Positions 26,471-35,013 of a stretch of DNA of 63,120 nt are shown in pieces. The position numbers and the translations under genes were made by a program. The DNA lies in NCBI RefSeq assembly GCF_001408515.1, contig NZ_CYPR01000085.1:1-63120 (forward strand), read 5' to 3'. The notes under the pieces were generated by a model, which was not told where the DNA came from, did no database searches, and worked only from the letters and a program-made list of their open reading frames with translations. The stretch's first letter is position 1; every line of letters begins with the position of its first letter. Source of the stretch: Jannaschia seosinensis (GTDB taxonomy: Bacteria > Pseudomonadota > Alphaproteobacteria > Rhodobacterales > Rhodobacteraceae).

Positions 26471-27559
26471 ATGAACGCTGACGAGTTGGAAGCCAGGCTT
26501 GGGCTGCTTCCTAAGGGAGAAAACGAATATCGTGTTACTGCCTGGGAGAGCACCGACTTGGAGTTCAAGCGAGATATGGCGGTCGCGACATTTCGGAAAG
26601 CACTGAAGACCATCGCGGCGTTTGCGAACAAGAATGGCGGGATCATTGTGTTCGGGGTCTCCGATAATCCTCGCATGCTCGTCGGGCTCAACGGTCAAGT
26701 CTTGGACGAAGGTCAACAATCAGAGCAAATCGCCTCGGTCATCTCGCCGATTCCCACCACGCACTTCGCTACGCTCGATATTCATGGTCGTGCCATAGGG
26801 GTGCTACTCGTCGAGCCGCTATCGAAGCCACCTGCCATCGCAATAAAAGATCTCTCGGGAGCTCAAGGCACCGACAATATTCTACGCAAGGGCACGGTCT
26901 ACACTCGTCGAAGAGGGCAGACTGCTCCCATCACCGGAGAAGAGTTCTCACAACTTTTGCTGTCGCGGGATGAGAGAATCCGAAGCGAAATATTCGCATA
27001 CCTGGGCCGAGGCCGTGAAATCGGATTTGACCAAGTTGTTGTTGCCGACCCGAGAAGCGATTCGGAAGATGGCAATGAAGAGATGACTTTCTATCTTCCC
27101 GCCACAGCTGCATCCAACATGAACGTCATCGACAGGGGAACTTTGGTGCAGGAAGGCGGTGCGCCGGCCTACAAGCTCGTAGGAAATGTTCAGCTATCGA
27201 CGCCTGCTGACAAAGATCCGCGAAATCCGAAGCGTCCTTCCGATGCAGTCGAGGAGATGCGCCCCACTATCGTGGAGGTTTTTGGAGCTGCGTTTCCTTG
27301 GTCGCATTTTCACTTGCGTAGAGCAGCGGAACATCTCGGGTTCTGGAACCAACCAGAAGGGGACAAGACCCATACCGGCGTAGAACCTATCACAGGGACG
27401 ACGCTTTATTACGCCAGGGCGCGCGATGCAGTATCCCAGTTTGCGAGGCAGACACCAGACGACTTTGTTGAAGTTGTCGGCTCACAGAAAACACAGCAGG
27501 CTTGGAAGCAAAGCCGCACCGAGGTCGTCGATGTGGATGAGCCAGGAGGTGAAGGGTGA
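26471..27559 (+). CDS. Schlafen-type AlbA_2 domain protein
   Basis: A 362-residue protein. Residues about 25-155 form an AlbA_2 (Schlafen core-like) domain: ESTDLEFKRDMAVATFRKAL, then TIAAFANKNGGIIVFGVSDN with PRMLVGL, and VYTRRRGQTAPITGEEF at its end. The usual ExK nuclease-like pair is present as E-F-K (LEFKRD). No helicase or ATPase domain follows. The C-terminal half, with a likely winged-helix segment (PWSHFHLRRAAEHLGFWNQP), is not familiar. AlbA_2 proteins are frequent in prokaryotic defence islands and phages; a role in immunity or in regulating the element is inference. Codon use is less GC-biased than in flanking genes. Confidence 0.7.
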   Translation: MNADELEARLGLLPKGENEYRVTAWESTDLEFKRDMAVATFRKALKTIAAFANKNGGIIVFGVSDNPRMLVGLNGQVLDEGQQSEQIASVISPIPTTHFATLDIHGRAIGVLLVEPLSKPPAIAIKDLSGAQGTDNILRKGTVYTRRRGQTAPITGEEFSQLLLSRDERIRSEIFAYLGRGREIGFDQVVVADPRSDSEDGNEEMTFYLPATAASNMNVIDRGTLVQEGGAPAYKLVGNVQLSTPADKDPRNPKRPSDAVEEMRPTIVEVFGAAFPWSHFHLRRAAEHLGFWNQPEGDKTHTGVEPITGTTLYYARARDAVSQFARQTPDDFVEVVGSQKTQQAWKQSRTEVVDVDEPGGEG

Positions 27560-27618
27560 GAGTTGGTCTAAAGCTAACTTGCCATAGAAGCGGACATCTC
27601 TCCGGAAGGTCATGAGTT

Positions 27619-27648
27619 GGGCCGCGACCGTTTCGATCGCGGCCCTTT
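27619..27648 (+). terminator. Terminator after the AlbA_2 gene
   Basis: gggccgcga (27619-27627) pairs with tcgcggccc (27637-27645) across a 9-base loop and is followed by tttgctt. It closes the island transcript and lies just inside the right inverted repeat. Confidence 0.65.
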
Positions 27649-27674
27649 GCTTCTTGAGGTATCGCTGAGCCGCC

Positions 27675-27716
27675 AGCCTCCCACCGTGCGGAATGCGTCA
27701 CCCGCAGGGGGCGGCC
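27675..27716 (-). repeat. Right inverted repeat of the dnaX-ybaB island
   Basis: The reverse complement begins ggccgccccctgcgggtgac and matches the left repeat at 23562-23603. On the plus strand its outer end ggcggcc is directly followed by ttttt, and gccgcc at 27670-27675 could pair with ggcggc, so it may also serve as a transcript end. Confidence 0.65.
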
Positions 27717-27799
27717 TTTTTGCATGGGCCGGCCGCGCTTGCGGCGCCGGTGCGGACGTCCTACCTCGGAGAGGACCTCTGAAGAGAAGGAACAGACGG

Positions 27800-28144
27800 A
27801 TGTTGAAGGGATTGGGCGGCCTCGGCGACATGGCCGGAATGATGAAGAAGGCGCAGGAGATGCAGGAGAAGATGGGCGAGGTGCAGGAAAATCTGTCGTC
27901 CATTACTGTAACCGGCGAAAGCGGCGCGGGTCTGGTCAAGGCCACCGCGACCGCCAAGGGCGAGTTGACGGCGCTCGACATCGATCCGTCGATCTTCGAC
28001 GCGTCCGAGAAGGAGATGGTCGAGGACCTGATCCTTGCCGCCATCAAGGACGCGCAGGCCCGCGCCACCGAGCGGTCGCAGCAGGAAATGTCGAAGATCG
28101 CCGAGAGCCTCGGCCTGCCGCCGGGCATGAAACTGCCGTTCTGA
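27800..28144 (+). CDS. ybaB: YbaB/EbfC nucleoid-associated protein
   Basis: A 114-residue DNA-binding protein of the YbaB/EbfC family, starting [20 protein letters not shown], with the usual amphipathic first helix and the central beta region [20 protein letters not shown]. The family forms dimers that coat DNA and is nearly always encoded between dnaX and recR. Here recR follows after 4 bases, but dnaX is separated by the inserted island and dps. Its promoter must lie within about 80 bases of the island border or inside the right repeat. Confidence 0.93.
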   Translation: MLKGLGGLGDMAGMMKKAQEMQEKMGEVQENLSSITVTGESGAGLVKATATAKGELTALDIDPSIFDASEKEMVEDLILAAIKDAQARATERSQQEMSKIAESLGLPPGMKLPF

Positions 28145-28148
28145 GTTC

Positions 28149-28745
28149 TTGGACGGCACGCGCGATATCGAGGCGTTGATCGACCTCATGGCCCGCCTGC
28201 CGGGCCTCGGCCCGCGCTCTGCGCGTCGGGCCGTCCTGCATCTGCTTAAGAAGCGGGAGACGCACCTTCTGCCGCTGGCGCAGTCGCTGGACCGGGTGGG
28301 CCGGTCGGTACGTGACTGCCTCAATTGCGGCAACCTGACCACCGGCGACATCTGCCGCATCTGCGAGGACCCGGAACGGCAGAACGGGCAGATCTGCGTG
28401 GTGGAGGACGTCGCCGACCTCTGGGCGATGGAACGCGCGCGCGTCTTTCCCGGCCGGTATCACGTTTTGGGCGGCACGCTGTCGCCGCTCGACGATATCG
28501 GACCCGAAGACCTCGCCATTCCGAAGCTGCGCGATCGGATCGCCGCCGAGGAAGTCACCGAGATCATCCTCGCCCTCAACGCCACGGTCGAGGGTCAGAC
28601 GACCGCGCATTACGTTGCGCGCGAAGTCGGTGTTGCAAATATAACGATTTCGGGGCTTGCGCAGGGGGTCCCGGTCGGAGGAGAGTTGGATTATCTGGAC
28701 GACGGCACATTGAAGGCCGCATTATCCTCGAGAAAACCGTTCTAG
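28149..28745 (+). CDS. recR: Recombination mediator protein RecR
   Basis: RecFOR pathway protein (198 residues) that helps load RecA at gaps. It starts at a TTG codon (28149), four bases after ybaB, as [20 protein letters not shown]; no ATG fits. The helix-hairpin-helix region [17 protein letters not shown], the zinc finger [16 protein letters not shown] and the Toprim domain ([39 protein letters not shown]) are complete, as is the Walker-B-like C-terminal part. Confidence 0.95.
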   Translation: MDGTRDIEALIDLMARLPGLGPRSARRAVLHLLKKRETHLLPLAQSLDRVGRSVRDCLNCGNLTTGDICRICEDPERQNGQICVVEDVADLWAMERARVFPGRYHVLGGTLSPLDDIGPEDLAIPKLRDRIAAEEVTEIILALNATVEGQTTAHYVAREVGVANITISGLAQGVPVGGELDYLDDGTLKAALSSRKPF

Positions 28746-28806
28746 CCGTCAGGATTCGAACCACCGAACCGACGGCGTCGGTGTCGTTTGTCCCCGAAGC
28801 GGGAGA

Positions 28807-30138
28807 GTGACGCAAAGTGGGGTCCGCCAAATGCGCAACGCGATCAAGGCCGCTCTGTCTGCGCTGACACCCAAGGGTCGCATCGCCGGACATCGCAACC
28901 TTGCATCCGGAGCCGGACAGGAGGCCGAACTCCGCCGCTTTTCCCTCCCGATACCGGCGGCGGGCAGCGGAGCGCTCGCGCTTTTCGACATCGACGGCCT
29001 CAAGCAGGTGAACCATCAGCATGATTTCGACACGGGCGACCGGCTGCTCGATGCGGTGGGCGACACGTTGCGCCGGGCCCTGCCGACGGGTGGCGGGCTG
29101 GAACGGTCGGAAGGCGGGCGATTTCTCATCTGGCTGCCCGACAAATGCGTGGAGGAAGCCCGTCAACCGATCGAGAATCTTCGCCGCCTCGCCAGCCTGA
29201 CCGTCGTCGAGGGCTTCCGGCACAAGGTCACGTGCAGCCTGTCCACCGCACTTGTCACCGTGGCGCCCGAGGAGGGCCGCACCCGGGCGGTCCTGCGCGC
29301 GGATGCGCTTCTGGCGCGGGCCAAGGCTCTCGGCGGCGATCGGCTTGAAGTGCAGGCCCAGCTTAATATCCCCTCGCTGGCCCCGCCGCTGGCCGAGGTC
29401 GAGGCCGCAATCGCTTCCCACGCGCTGGAATATCACGTCCAGCCAATCTTCGACCTGCGCCCGGAGACGCCGCGCGCCGTGGGGGTCGAGGCGTTACTGC
29501 GATGGAACCGGGACGACGGCTCGATTCTCGGGCCGGCGGGATTCATGGACACGCTGAACCGAATTCCCGAGGCGGGGTCGGCCATCCTGCCCGAATGCGC
29601 AGCAAATGCCGCCCTGCCCTTCGCCACGGGCGAGGCGCCTCTGTTCGTGACCTTCAACATCACCGGCGCGGTGCTGGACGGCAAGGGCAGCGCGGGCTGC
29701 CGCTGGCTGAGCGCGGTGCTGGAACGCGTTCCGGCCAAACGACTCGTGCTCGAGATCGTGGAGACGGCGGTGATCGTCGCGCCGGAGCGCGCCGCCGATC
29801 TGATCGGACGGCTGCGCGCGCAGGGTGTTCGCATCGCACTGGATGATTTCGGCACCGGCTTGTCCAACCTCGAACGGCTGCGCCGGTTTCCCGCCGATTT
29901 CATCAAGATGGACCGGGCCTTCGTCGCGGGGCTCGGGGGCGACGGGCGCGAGGAGGCGATCCTCGAGAGCATGATATCCCTCGCGCGGGGCCTCGGCATC
30001 GATCTTGTCGCCGAGGGGATCGAGACGGAGGAACAGGCCGCCACGTTACGAACCCTAGGCATACATCTCGGGCAAGGCTACGGCCTCGGCCGGCCGGCCC
30101 CGGCCGCGGAATGGGCCGAAAGGTTCGGTCGCAGCTAG
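28807..30138 (+). CDS. Cyclic-di-GMP phosphodiesterase (EAL) with degenerate GGDEF domain
   Basis: A 443-residue cytosolic protein. The first half is a diguanylate-cyclase fold whose GGDEF loop reads SEGGRF (residues 101-106), so cyclase activity is not expected. The second half is an EAL domain with EALLRW (228-233), VTFNITGAV, LEIVETAV, ALDDFGTGLSNL, IKMDRAF and VAEGIETEEQ; the metal-binding and catalytic residues seem complete. It is probably an active phosphodiesterase, with the GGDEF part as a possible GTP sensor. The frame starts at GTG 28807; ATG 28831 is an alternative. No membrane segment is visible. It overlaps the RNase T2 gene by 4 bases, tail to tail. Confidence 0.88.
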   Translation: MTQSGVRQMRNAIKAALSALTPKGRIAGHRNLASGAGQEAELRRFSLPIPAAGSGALALFDIDGLKQVNHQHDFDTGDRLLDAVGDTLRRALPTGGGLERSEGGRFLIWLPDKCVEEARQPIENLRRLASLTVVEGFRHKVTCSLSTALVTVAPEEGRTRAVLRADALLARAKALGGDRLEVQAQLNIPSLAPPLAEVEAAIASHALEYHVQPIFDLRPETPRAVGVEALLRWNRDDGSILGPAGFMDTLNRIPEAGSAILPECAANAALPFATGEAPLFVTFNITGAVLDGKGSAGCRWLSAVLERVPAKRLVLEIVETAVIVAPERAADLIGRLRAQGVRIALDDFGTGLSNLERLRRFPADFIKMDRAFVAGLGGDGREEAILESMISLARGLGIDLVAEGIETEEQAATLRTLGIHLGQGYGLGRPAPAAEWAERFGRS

Positions 30139-30767
30139 CGCATCGGGGCGAGCAACGCATCGCCCTGCGTGCAGTCGCGAACCACATCCGCGCCGCAGGT
30201 GCGCGGCTCCAGATCGCGCGTGAGGCAAATGCGGACTTCCTGAATTCGCCCGGCGCGGCAGGTGACGGTCACGCCGTCCGCCTCCATCGTCGGGTTCGCC
30301 TCCAGGAACGCCGCCTCGACCACTTCGGCCGGCAAGGTTACGGCCCGCTCCAGCCCCCGCAGGACGTCCGGCCGAACGACGCTGTCATAAGCCGCGCGCG
30401 AGGTCGCGAAGTAGCCGTGCGCGTTCATCCCAGAGCAGGTGCCGTGCTTTCGCCATTGATGCAGGGCCAGACCGGAGGAGCCCATGATGCCGGCCATCCG
30501 CTCCGTCTGTGCGCGTGTCGCGGCACGCGCAGATGTCGGGCACCGGGACGGCCAGCCATTCTCGTATTGCGGCCACAGACCGTGCAACGTGAAGCCATGC
30601 CCCTGCCCGGCCTCGCATTGCGGCGAAGCCCGCGCATCGCCCTCCAGCGCACACCAGGTCGGCGTCCAGGACAGCGACAGGACGTAATAGTCGAACGCGC
30701 CCGCCCTCTCCCCCTCGGCGAGGACGGGGGCGGCGAAAAGCGAAAGCAGCGCGAGCAGGCGGATCAT
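30135..30767 (-). CDS. Ribonuclease T2 family protein (secreted)
   Basis: A 210-residue periplasmic RNase I-like enzyme. Signal peptide MIRLLALLSLFAAPVLAEGE, then the two active-site boxes FTLHGLWPQ (His62) and HQWRKHGTCSG (His103, Lys107, His108). The glutamate normally next to the first histidine of box 2 (HExxKHG) is Gln104 here. Several paired cysteines (39, 51, 76, 111) suit disulphides. The frame continues open upstream to 31376, but that region is the opposite strand of trcR. Confidence 0.9.
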   Translation of the reverse strand: MIRLLALLSLFAAPVLAEGERAGAFDYYVLSLSWTPTWCALEGDARASPQCEAGQGHGFTLHGLWPQYENGWPSRCPTSARAATRAQTERMAGIMGSSGLALHQWRKHGTCSGMNAHGYFATSRAAYDSVVRPDVLRGLERAVTLPAEVVEAAFLEANPTMEADGVTVTCRAGRIQEVRICLTRDLEPRTCGADVVRDCTQGDALLAPMR

Positions 30768-30896
30768 ATCAGGGGGTTCCACATTTCTTGGTCGCAGCCT
30801 ATATAGCCCGCCAAGTTCCCCGAAAGCGAGAACGCGCGGCCCAGCCGCAGCCCCTGATCCGGGCGACGCAAAAGTCATGTCTTGAAGGAGGCAGAA

Positions 30897-31658
30897 ATGA
30901 ACAAGCCGATTATGGCCAAGGCCACCGCCGTCTGGCTGGTCGACAATACCACGCTGAGCTTCCGGCAGATCGGCGATTTCTGCGACCTGCACGAATTGGA
31001 AGTGCAGGGCATCGCCGATGGTGACGTGGCCGTGGGCGTCAAAGGCTTCGACCCGATCGCCAACAAGCAGCTGACCGCCGAGGAGATCGAGCGTGCCGAG
31101 AAGGATCCGTCGCATCGGCTCCGCCTGCTGAACAACCCGGCCTCCGCGGGCGAGGAAAAGCGCCGCGGCCCCCGCTACACCCCGCTGTCCAAGCGGCAGG
31201 ACCGGCCCAACGCGATCCTCTGGCTGGTGAAGTTTCACCCCGAACTGGCCGATGCGCAGATCTCCAAGCTGATCGGTACGACGAAGCCGACGATCCAGTC
31301 CATCCGGGAGCGGACGCACTGGAACATCCAGCAGATGCAGCCGATCGACCCGGTCGCGCTCGGCCTGTGCAAGCAAACGGAACTCGATGCCGCCGTTCAG
31401 AAAGCCGCCCAGAAGCAGGCCGCATCAGGCCAAGTGATGGATGACGACGCACGCCGCAAGCTCGTCTCGACGGAACAGTCCTTGTCCGACGAATCCGGCG
31501 ATGCCCGGATGCCGACGGCGATTTCGGGGCTGGAAGGCTTCACCCTGTCGGGCAATTCCGAGGACGAGGAGCCGGAGGACAAGCGCGACGTGTCCGATGC
31601 CGACAGCTTCTTCAACTTGCCCGACGATGCGGACGAGGACGACGACGAAGACCGCTGA
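30897..31658 (+). CDS. trcR: Cell-cycle transcriptional regulator TrcR (DUF1013)
   Basis: A 253-residue alphaproteobacterial protein, chosen to start at ATG 30897 because of the strong site gaaggaggcaga before it. The DUF1013 domain runs from MAKATAVWLVDNTTLSFRQI through FCDLHELEVQGIADGDVAVG to AQISKLIGTTKPTIQSIRER, a helix-turn-helix-like part. The tail (from about residue 185) is acidic and low in complexity, ending in a run of D and E. TrcR family members bind promoters of cell-cycle genes in related bacteria. A good terminator follows. Confidence 0.9.
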   Translation: MNKPIMAKATAVWLVDNTTLSFRQIGDFCDLHELEVQGIADGDVAVGVKGFDPIANKQLTAEEIERAEKDPSHRLRLLNNPASAGEEKRRGPRYTPLSKRQDRPNAILWLVKFHPELADAQISKLIGTTKPTIQSIRERTHWNIQQMQPIDPVALGLCKQTELDAAVQKAAQKQAASGQVMDDDARRKLVSTEQSLSDESGDARMPTAISGLEGFTLSGNSEDEEPEDKRDVSDADSFFNLPDDADEDDDEDR

Positions 31659-31691
31659 CGACAGCGCAGAATTTTCCCAATGGACCGACCG

Positions 31692-31716
31692 AGGCCGCCC
31701 GGAAGGGCGGCCTTTT
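31692..31716. terminator. Rho-independent terminator after trcR
   Basis: ggccgccc-ggaa-gggcggcc with a following tttt (31693-31716). The 8-bp GC stem and 4-base loop are a textbook terminator for trcR and also close the convergent gene at 31736 from the other side. Confidence 0.75.
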
Positions 31717-31735
31717 CGCGTCTGCGCCGGCCCCT

Positions 31736-32059
31736 TCAGGCGTTGAGCGACTCGATGTAGCGGCGCAGTTCGGATGCTTCCTGCCGGGCCTCGCGCAGCC
31801 CCTCCATCGCCGCGCTGCGATCCGCCTCCGTCGCGCTCAGCTTCGTCGTCAGCTCCTGCTCGCGGAACCGCAGATAGGTAATCGCCTCGTCGCGCTGCTC
31901 CTCCGCATCGTGCAGCGCCTTGGCCATCTCCTCCAGCTCGGCCACGTCGGACACGGTCACGCGGCTGAACCGGTGGACGAGCCATGAGGCGAACCAGCCG
32001 AGGACGAAGGCGATGAACAGGATGACCGCGATCGCGATGACGAATTCGGTGCGGTTCAT
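31736..32059 (-). CDS. Small membrane-anchored coiled-coil protein
   Basis: A 107-residue protein with one N-terminal membrane helix (FVIAIAVILFIAFVLGWFAS) and then about 75 residues of charged heptad-like sequence (AELEEMAKALHDAEEQRDEA, QEASELRRYIESLNA), probably a coiled coil on the cytoplasmic side. It overlaps the upstream OmpA-like gene by 4 bases, so they are translationally coupled. I do not know a named family; similar proteins exist next to OmpA genes in Rhodobacteraceae. Confidence 0.75.
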   Translation of the reverse strand: MNRTEFVIAIAVILFIAFVLGWFASWLVHRFSRVTVSDVAELEEMAKALHDAEEQRDEAITYLRFREQELTTKLSATEADRSAAMEGLREARQEASELRRYIESLNA

Positions 32060-34002
32060 GATCCGTCCTCTTCCGATGGCACAGCATCTTCCGTCGCGGT
32101 CTCAAGCGTCGTGTCAACATCGCCGGAGGGTGCCTCTGTCGGGGCCTCGACCTCGGCTTCGGGCATCTCGTCGCGACGGCCCAGCAGAACGAAGGTGATG
32201 CGCCGGTTTTCCTCCCGTCCGGCTTCCGTCGCGTTGTCGGCGACCGGCTGCGCTTCGCCGTAGCCCTTCGCAACCATCTGCCCCGGCCGCGCCCCACGCG
32301 CGATCAGCGCGGCGCGCACCGCTTCGGCCCGGCGCAACGACAGGGCGAGATTGCCGCCCTCGCTGCCTTGGCTGTCGGTATGGCCTCCGATTTCGAAGAC
32401 CGCGCGGGCACATTCGTCGAGCTTCGCGCGCAGCTTGGCAAGCTGGCCGTCCCCCGCCGCCTCAATCACGTCCGCACCCGGCGCGAAGGTCAGCTTCTGC
32501 TCCGTCAGGATCGCGTTCAGCTGCTCCTCGCATTCCCGCGGCGTGGGGATGTTCAGAAGCGGATCCAGCTCCTCGTCATAGCTCACGTCGATGCGGAAGT
32601 TGGCCTCCGCGCCGAGCTTGTCGCCGAGCAGGCCGGAAATCCGGGCCCCCGCCCGCTGCTCTCCGGTGACGCCGCGCACGACCACGAGATCGGGCTGGAC
32701 GATCACGACACCGTTGTTCAGCCGCGACAACGCGTCGAGCGCGGCCAGCACCCGGCCGGGCCAGCCCCTCGGCAAGGTCGGATCCTCGCGCGTGGCGATA
32801 TAGGTTTTCGAGACGCCGAACCGCGCCCGCCCGTAAGACAGGACCGCCGCCGCCTGCGCCTCGTCGTAAAGCCGGCCGCGCAGTTGCACCTGACCCTCGG
32901 GCGACAGGGTGGCGACGAATTCGGGCGTCCCGGCCTCGTTCTCGCCGGTTCCATCGATCTTCGTCGGCTCGGGCAGGACGGCCGACAGGACGAACAGATC
33001 AGGCAGCGCGGTCTTCAGTTCGGCCATCTCGGTCTCGAACCGGTCCGGGTCCGCCCCTTCCTGCGCGACGAGCGAAACATCGGCATCCGAAAGCGTCAGC
33101 GAACCGCCGCCGACCCGGCCCAATGCGGCGATTCCCTCGGCCGCCGCCTCGCCCCATGAGGCCGAAGGCACGCCCAAGCCAAGGACGCAGTCGGCGCGCC
33201 CCTCGAAACCCGTCTCGCGCGCCGCCGCGACGATCCGCGCCTCGGCGGCGAGTGAATCCACCGCACAAGCCTCGAAGCGCGGCGTCCCGTCGGGCGGAAT
33301 GACATAGCGCAGCGTGAAGGGCGTAATGACCGGGCGCGGCGCGGCGATATCCAGCCGTAGCGCAACGCCGGACGGCGCGAGACGGCTCAGCTCGCGTTCG
33401 AGCCGGATTTTCTCCTCGTCGCTATCGGCGACGGCGGTGACGGCCACCCGCCCGGGCTCGACCGAGACCTTGGCGTGGTGCAGATCAGACAGCGTCGACA
33501 ATGCGAATCGCAGCGTCTCGTCCCAGCTATCGGCGACCGGATGGTCTGCCCGCTCGACCATGTTGACGATCTCGAGAAACTCCGCCCGCGCCGTCCGGTC
33601 GAGCAGCGTGTCGAGCAGGTCATCGTCGCGCGCGGGCACCAGGCCGATCAGCGAGACGTCATCCTTGTTGCGCAGGATCTCCAGCGAGAACCGTGGCGCC
33701 ACGGCCCCTTCGCGCGGCACCACCTGCATGGCGTCGACGATGCGGCCGGGATCGACCACGCTGCCCGCCGCCGTCACCGCGCGAAAGCGCGACGGCTCGT
33801 CCGGTGCAGTGCCGGTCAGAATCAGCTGCAGCCCGTCGGTCTGCGCGTCGGCCCATTCGATGCCGGTCTGCGAGAAGGTTGCGGTCACGGCGGCACGCGA
33901 CCGTTCCTCGACGAAGTCTGCGCCGAACCAGGCACCGCCGGCCGCTGCGGCGGCGGCGAGCGCGAAGGCGGCGATGGATGCGAATTTGAACTTGCGGCTC
34001 AT
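32056..34002 (-). CDS. OmpA-family envelope protein with BON-like repeats
   Basis: A 648-residue protein from ATG 34002. An N-terminal membrane or signal segment (FASIAAFALAAAAAAGGAWF) precedes several BON-like repeats (for example SQTGIEWADAQTDGLQLILT, and GVALRLDIAAPRPV). The C-terminal 130 residues are an OmpA peptidoglycan-binding domain: EIGGHTDSQGSEGGNLALSL with RRAEAVRAALI and KGYGEAQPVADNATEAGREE. The tail after it is acidic and threonine-rich. It likely tethers the inner membrane or periplasm to peptidoglycan. ubiA lies upstream on the same strand, 55 bases away. Confidence 0.85.
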   Translation of the reverse strand: MSRKFKFASIAAFALAAAAAAGGAWFGADFVEERSRAAVTATFSQTGIEWADAQTDGLQLILTGTAPDEPSRFRAVTAAGSVVDPGRIVDAMQVVPREGAVAPRFSLEILRNKDDVSLIGLVPARDDDLLDTLLDRTARAEFLEIVNMVERADHPVADSWDETLRFALSTLSDLHHAKVSVEPGRVAVTAVADSDEEKIRLERELSRLAPSGVALRLDIAAPRPVITPFTLRYVIPPDGTPRFEACAVDSLAAEARIVAAARETGFEGRADCVLGLGVPSASWGEAAAEGIAALGRVGGGSLTLSDADVSLVAQEGADPDRFETEMAELKTALPDLFVLSAVLPEPTKIDGTGENEAGTPEFVATLSPEGQVQLRGRLYDEAQAAAVLSYGRARFGVSKTYIATREDPTLPRGWPGRVLAALDALSRLNNGVVIVQPDLVVVRGVTGEQRAGARISGLLGDKLGAEANFRIDVSYDEELDPLLNIPTPRECEEQLNAILTEQKLTFAPGADVIEAAGDGQLAKLRAKLDECARAVFEIGGHTDSQGSEGGNLALSLRRAEAVRAALIARGARPGQMVAKGYGEAQPVADNATEAGREENRRITFVLLGRRDEMPEAEVEAPTEAPSGDVDTTLETATEDAVPSEEDGS

Positions 34003-34056
34003 CAGATGTCTTTCATCCTCCGCCGGGTGCTTATCCGCACCACCATCAGCCCGCAA

Positions 34057-34998
34057 TCAGAGGAGCGCGGCGGCGGCGAAAAACGGCAGAGGGATGAGCC
34101 CGGTCGTCCGGTTGGAGCGAAAGAGCGCGAGACAGCGGGCCGGGTCGTCGATGTCGAGCCGCGCCAATTGCCAGCCCATGTGCCAGCCCATCGCCCCGAG
34201 CCCCGCCAGCCCGACCAGCGCCGGCAGGAGCGGCAGCGCCACGAGGACGGCTGACCCCATCAGGATCGCCGTCGCCGCGGCGAAGCCCCGCAGCCAAGGT
34301 TGCGGCTCGCGCCCGAAACGCCGGGCAGTGGATCCCACCCCGATCAGCGCGTCGTCCTCGACATCCTGATAGGCGTAGATCGTGTCGTAAAAGAGCGTCC
34401 AGGCGATGCCGCCGAGATAAAGGAGCACCGGCGGCCAGCCGAGGGCCCCGGTCTGCGCCGCCCAAGCCAGCAGCGCACCCCAGTTGAACGCAAGGCCCAG
34501 GAAGATCTGCGGCCACCAAGTGAAACGCTTGGCGAAGGGGTAGATTGCCACGGGGACCAGTGCGAGGATCCCCAGCCCGATCGCGATCGGCGGGAAGGTG
34601 AACAGGATCAGCGCCGACATCCCCACCTGCACCCCCATCCAGCGCAGCGCCTGACGCACGCTGACCCGGCCCGACGGGATCGGTCGGGAGCGCGTCCGCG
34701 CCACGCTCGCGTCGATGTCGCGGTCGGTCACGTCGTTCCATGTGCAGCCGGCCCCGCGCATCAGGAAAGCGCCCGCCGCACAGGCAAGCGCAAGCCAGAT
34801 CGTCACCGGGCGGAACCCTGTGGCCGCGACAGCGAGCGAAAGCCCCCACCAGCACGGGATCAGCAGCAGCCAAGTCCCGATCGGCCGGTCCGCCCTGCTC
34901 AGGCGCAGATAGGGCCGCATCGGCGCGGGCGCGTGGGTATCGACCCAGTTGCCCTTGACGGCGTCGGCCACCTGTCCTTGATCGGACGTGTCGGTCAT
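34057..34998 (-). CDS. ubiA: 4-hydroxybenzoate octaprenyltransferase
   Basis: Membrane prenyltransferase that attaches the polyprenyl tail to 4-hydroxybenzoate, committing it to ubiquinone. The 313 residues have the two aspartate motifs NDVTDRDID and YQDVEDDALIG around multiple membrane helices, and the family start YLRLSRADRPIGTWLLLIPC. It is divergent from rsmE, with only 15 bases between the two start codons, so the promoters must overlap the opposite gene. Confidence 0.94.
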   Translation of the reverse strand: MTDTSDQGQVADAVKGNWVDTHAPAPMRPYLRLSRADRPIGTWLLLIPCWWGLSLAVAATGFRPVTIWLALACAAGAFLMRGAGCTWNDVTDRDIDASVARTRSRPIPSGRVSVRQALRWMGVQVGMSALILFTFPPIAIGLGILALVPVAIYPFAKRFTWWPQIFLGLAFNWGALLAWAAQTGALGWPPVLLYLGGIAWTLFYDTIYAYQDVEDDALIGVGSTARRFGREPQPWLRGFAAATAILMGSAVLVALPLLPALVGLAGLGAMGWHMGWQLARLDIDDPARCLALFRSNRTTGLIPLPFFAAAALL

Positions 34999-35013
34999 CG
35001 CGCGGGGTTCCCC

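Noticed and set aside
23533-27799. Target-site duplication or tRNA/attachment site at the borders of the dnaX-ybaB island
   Set aside because: The bases outside the inverted repeats (gacgaag on the left; ttttt on the right) do not match, and no tRNA or integrase gene is present.
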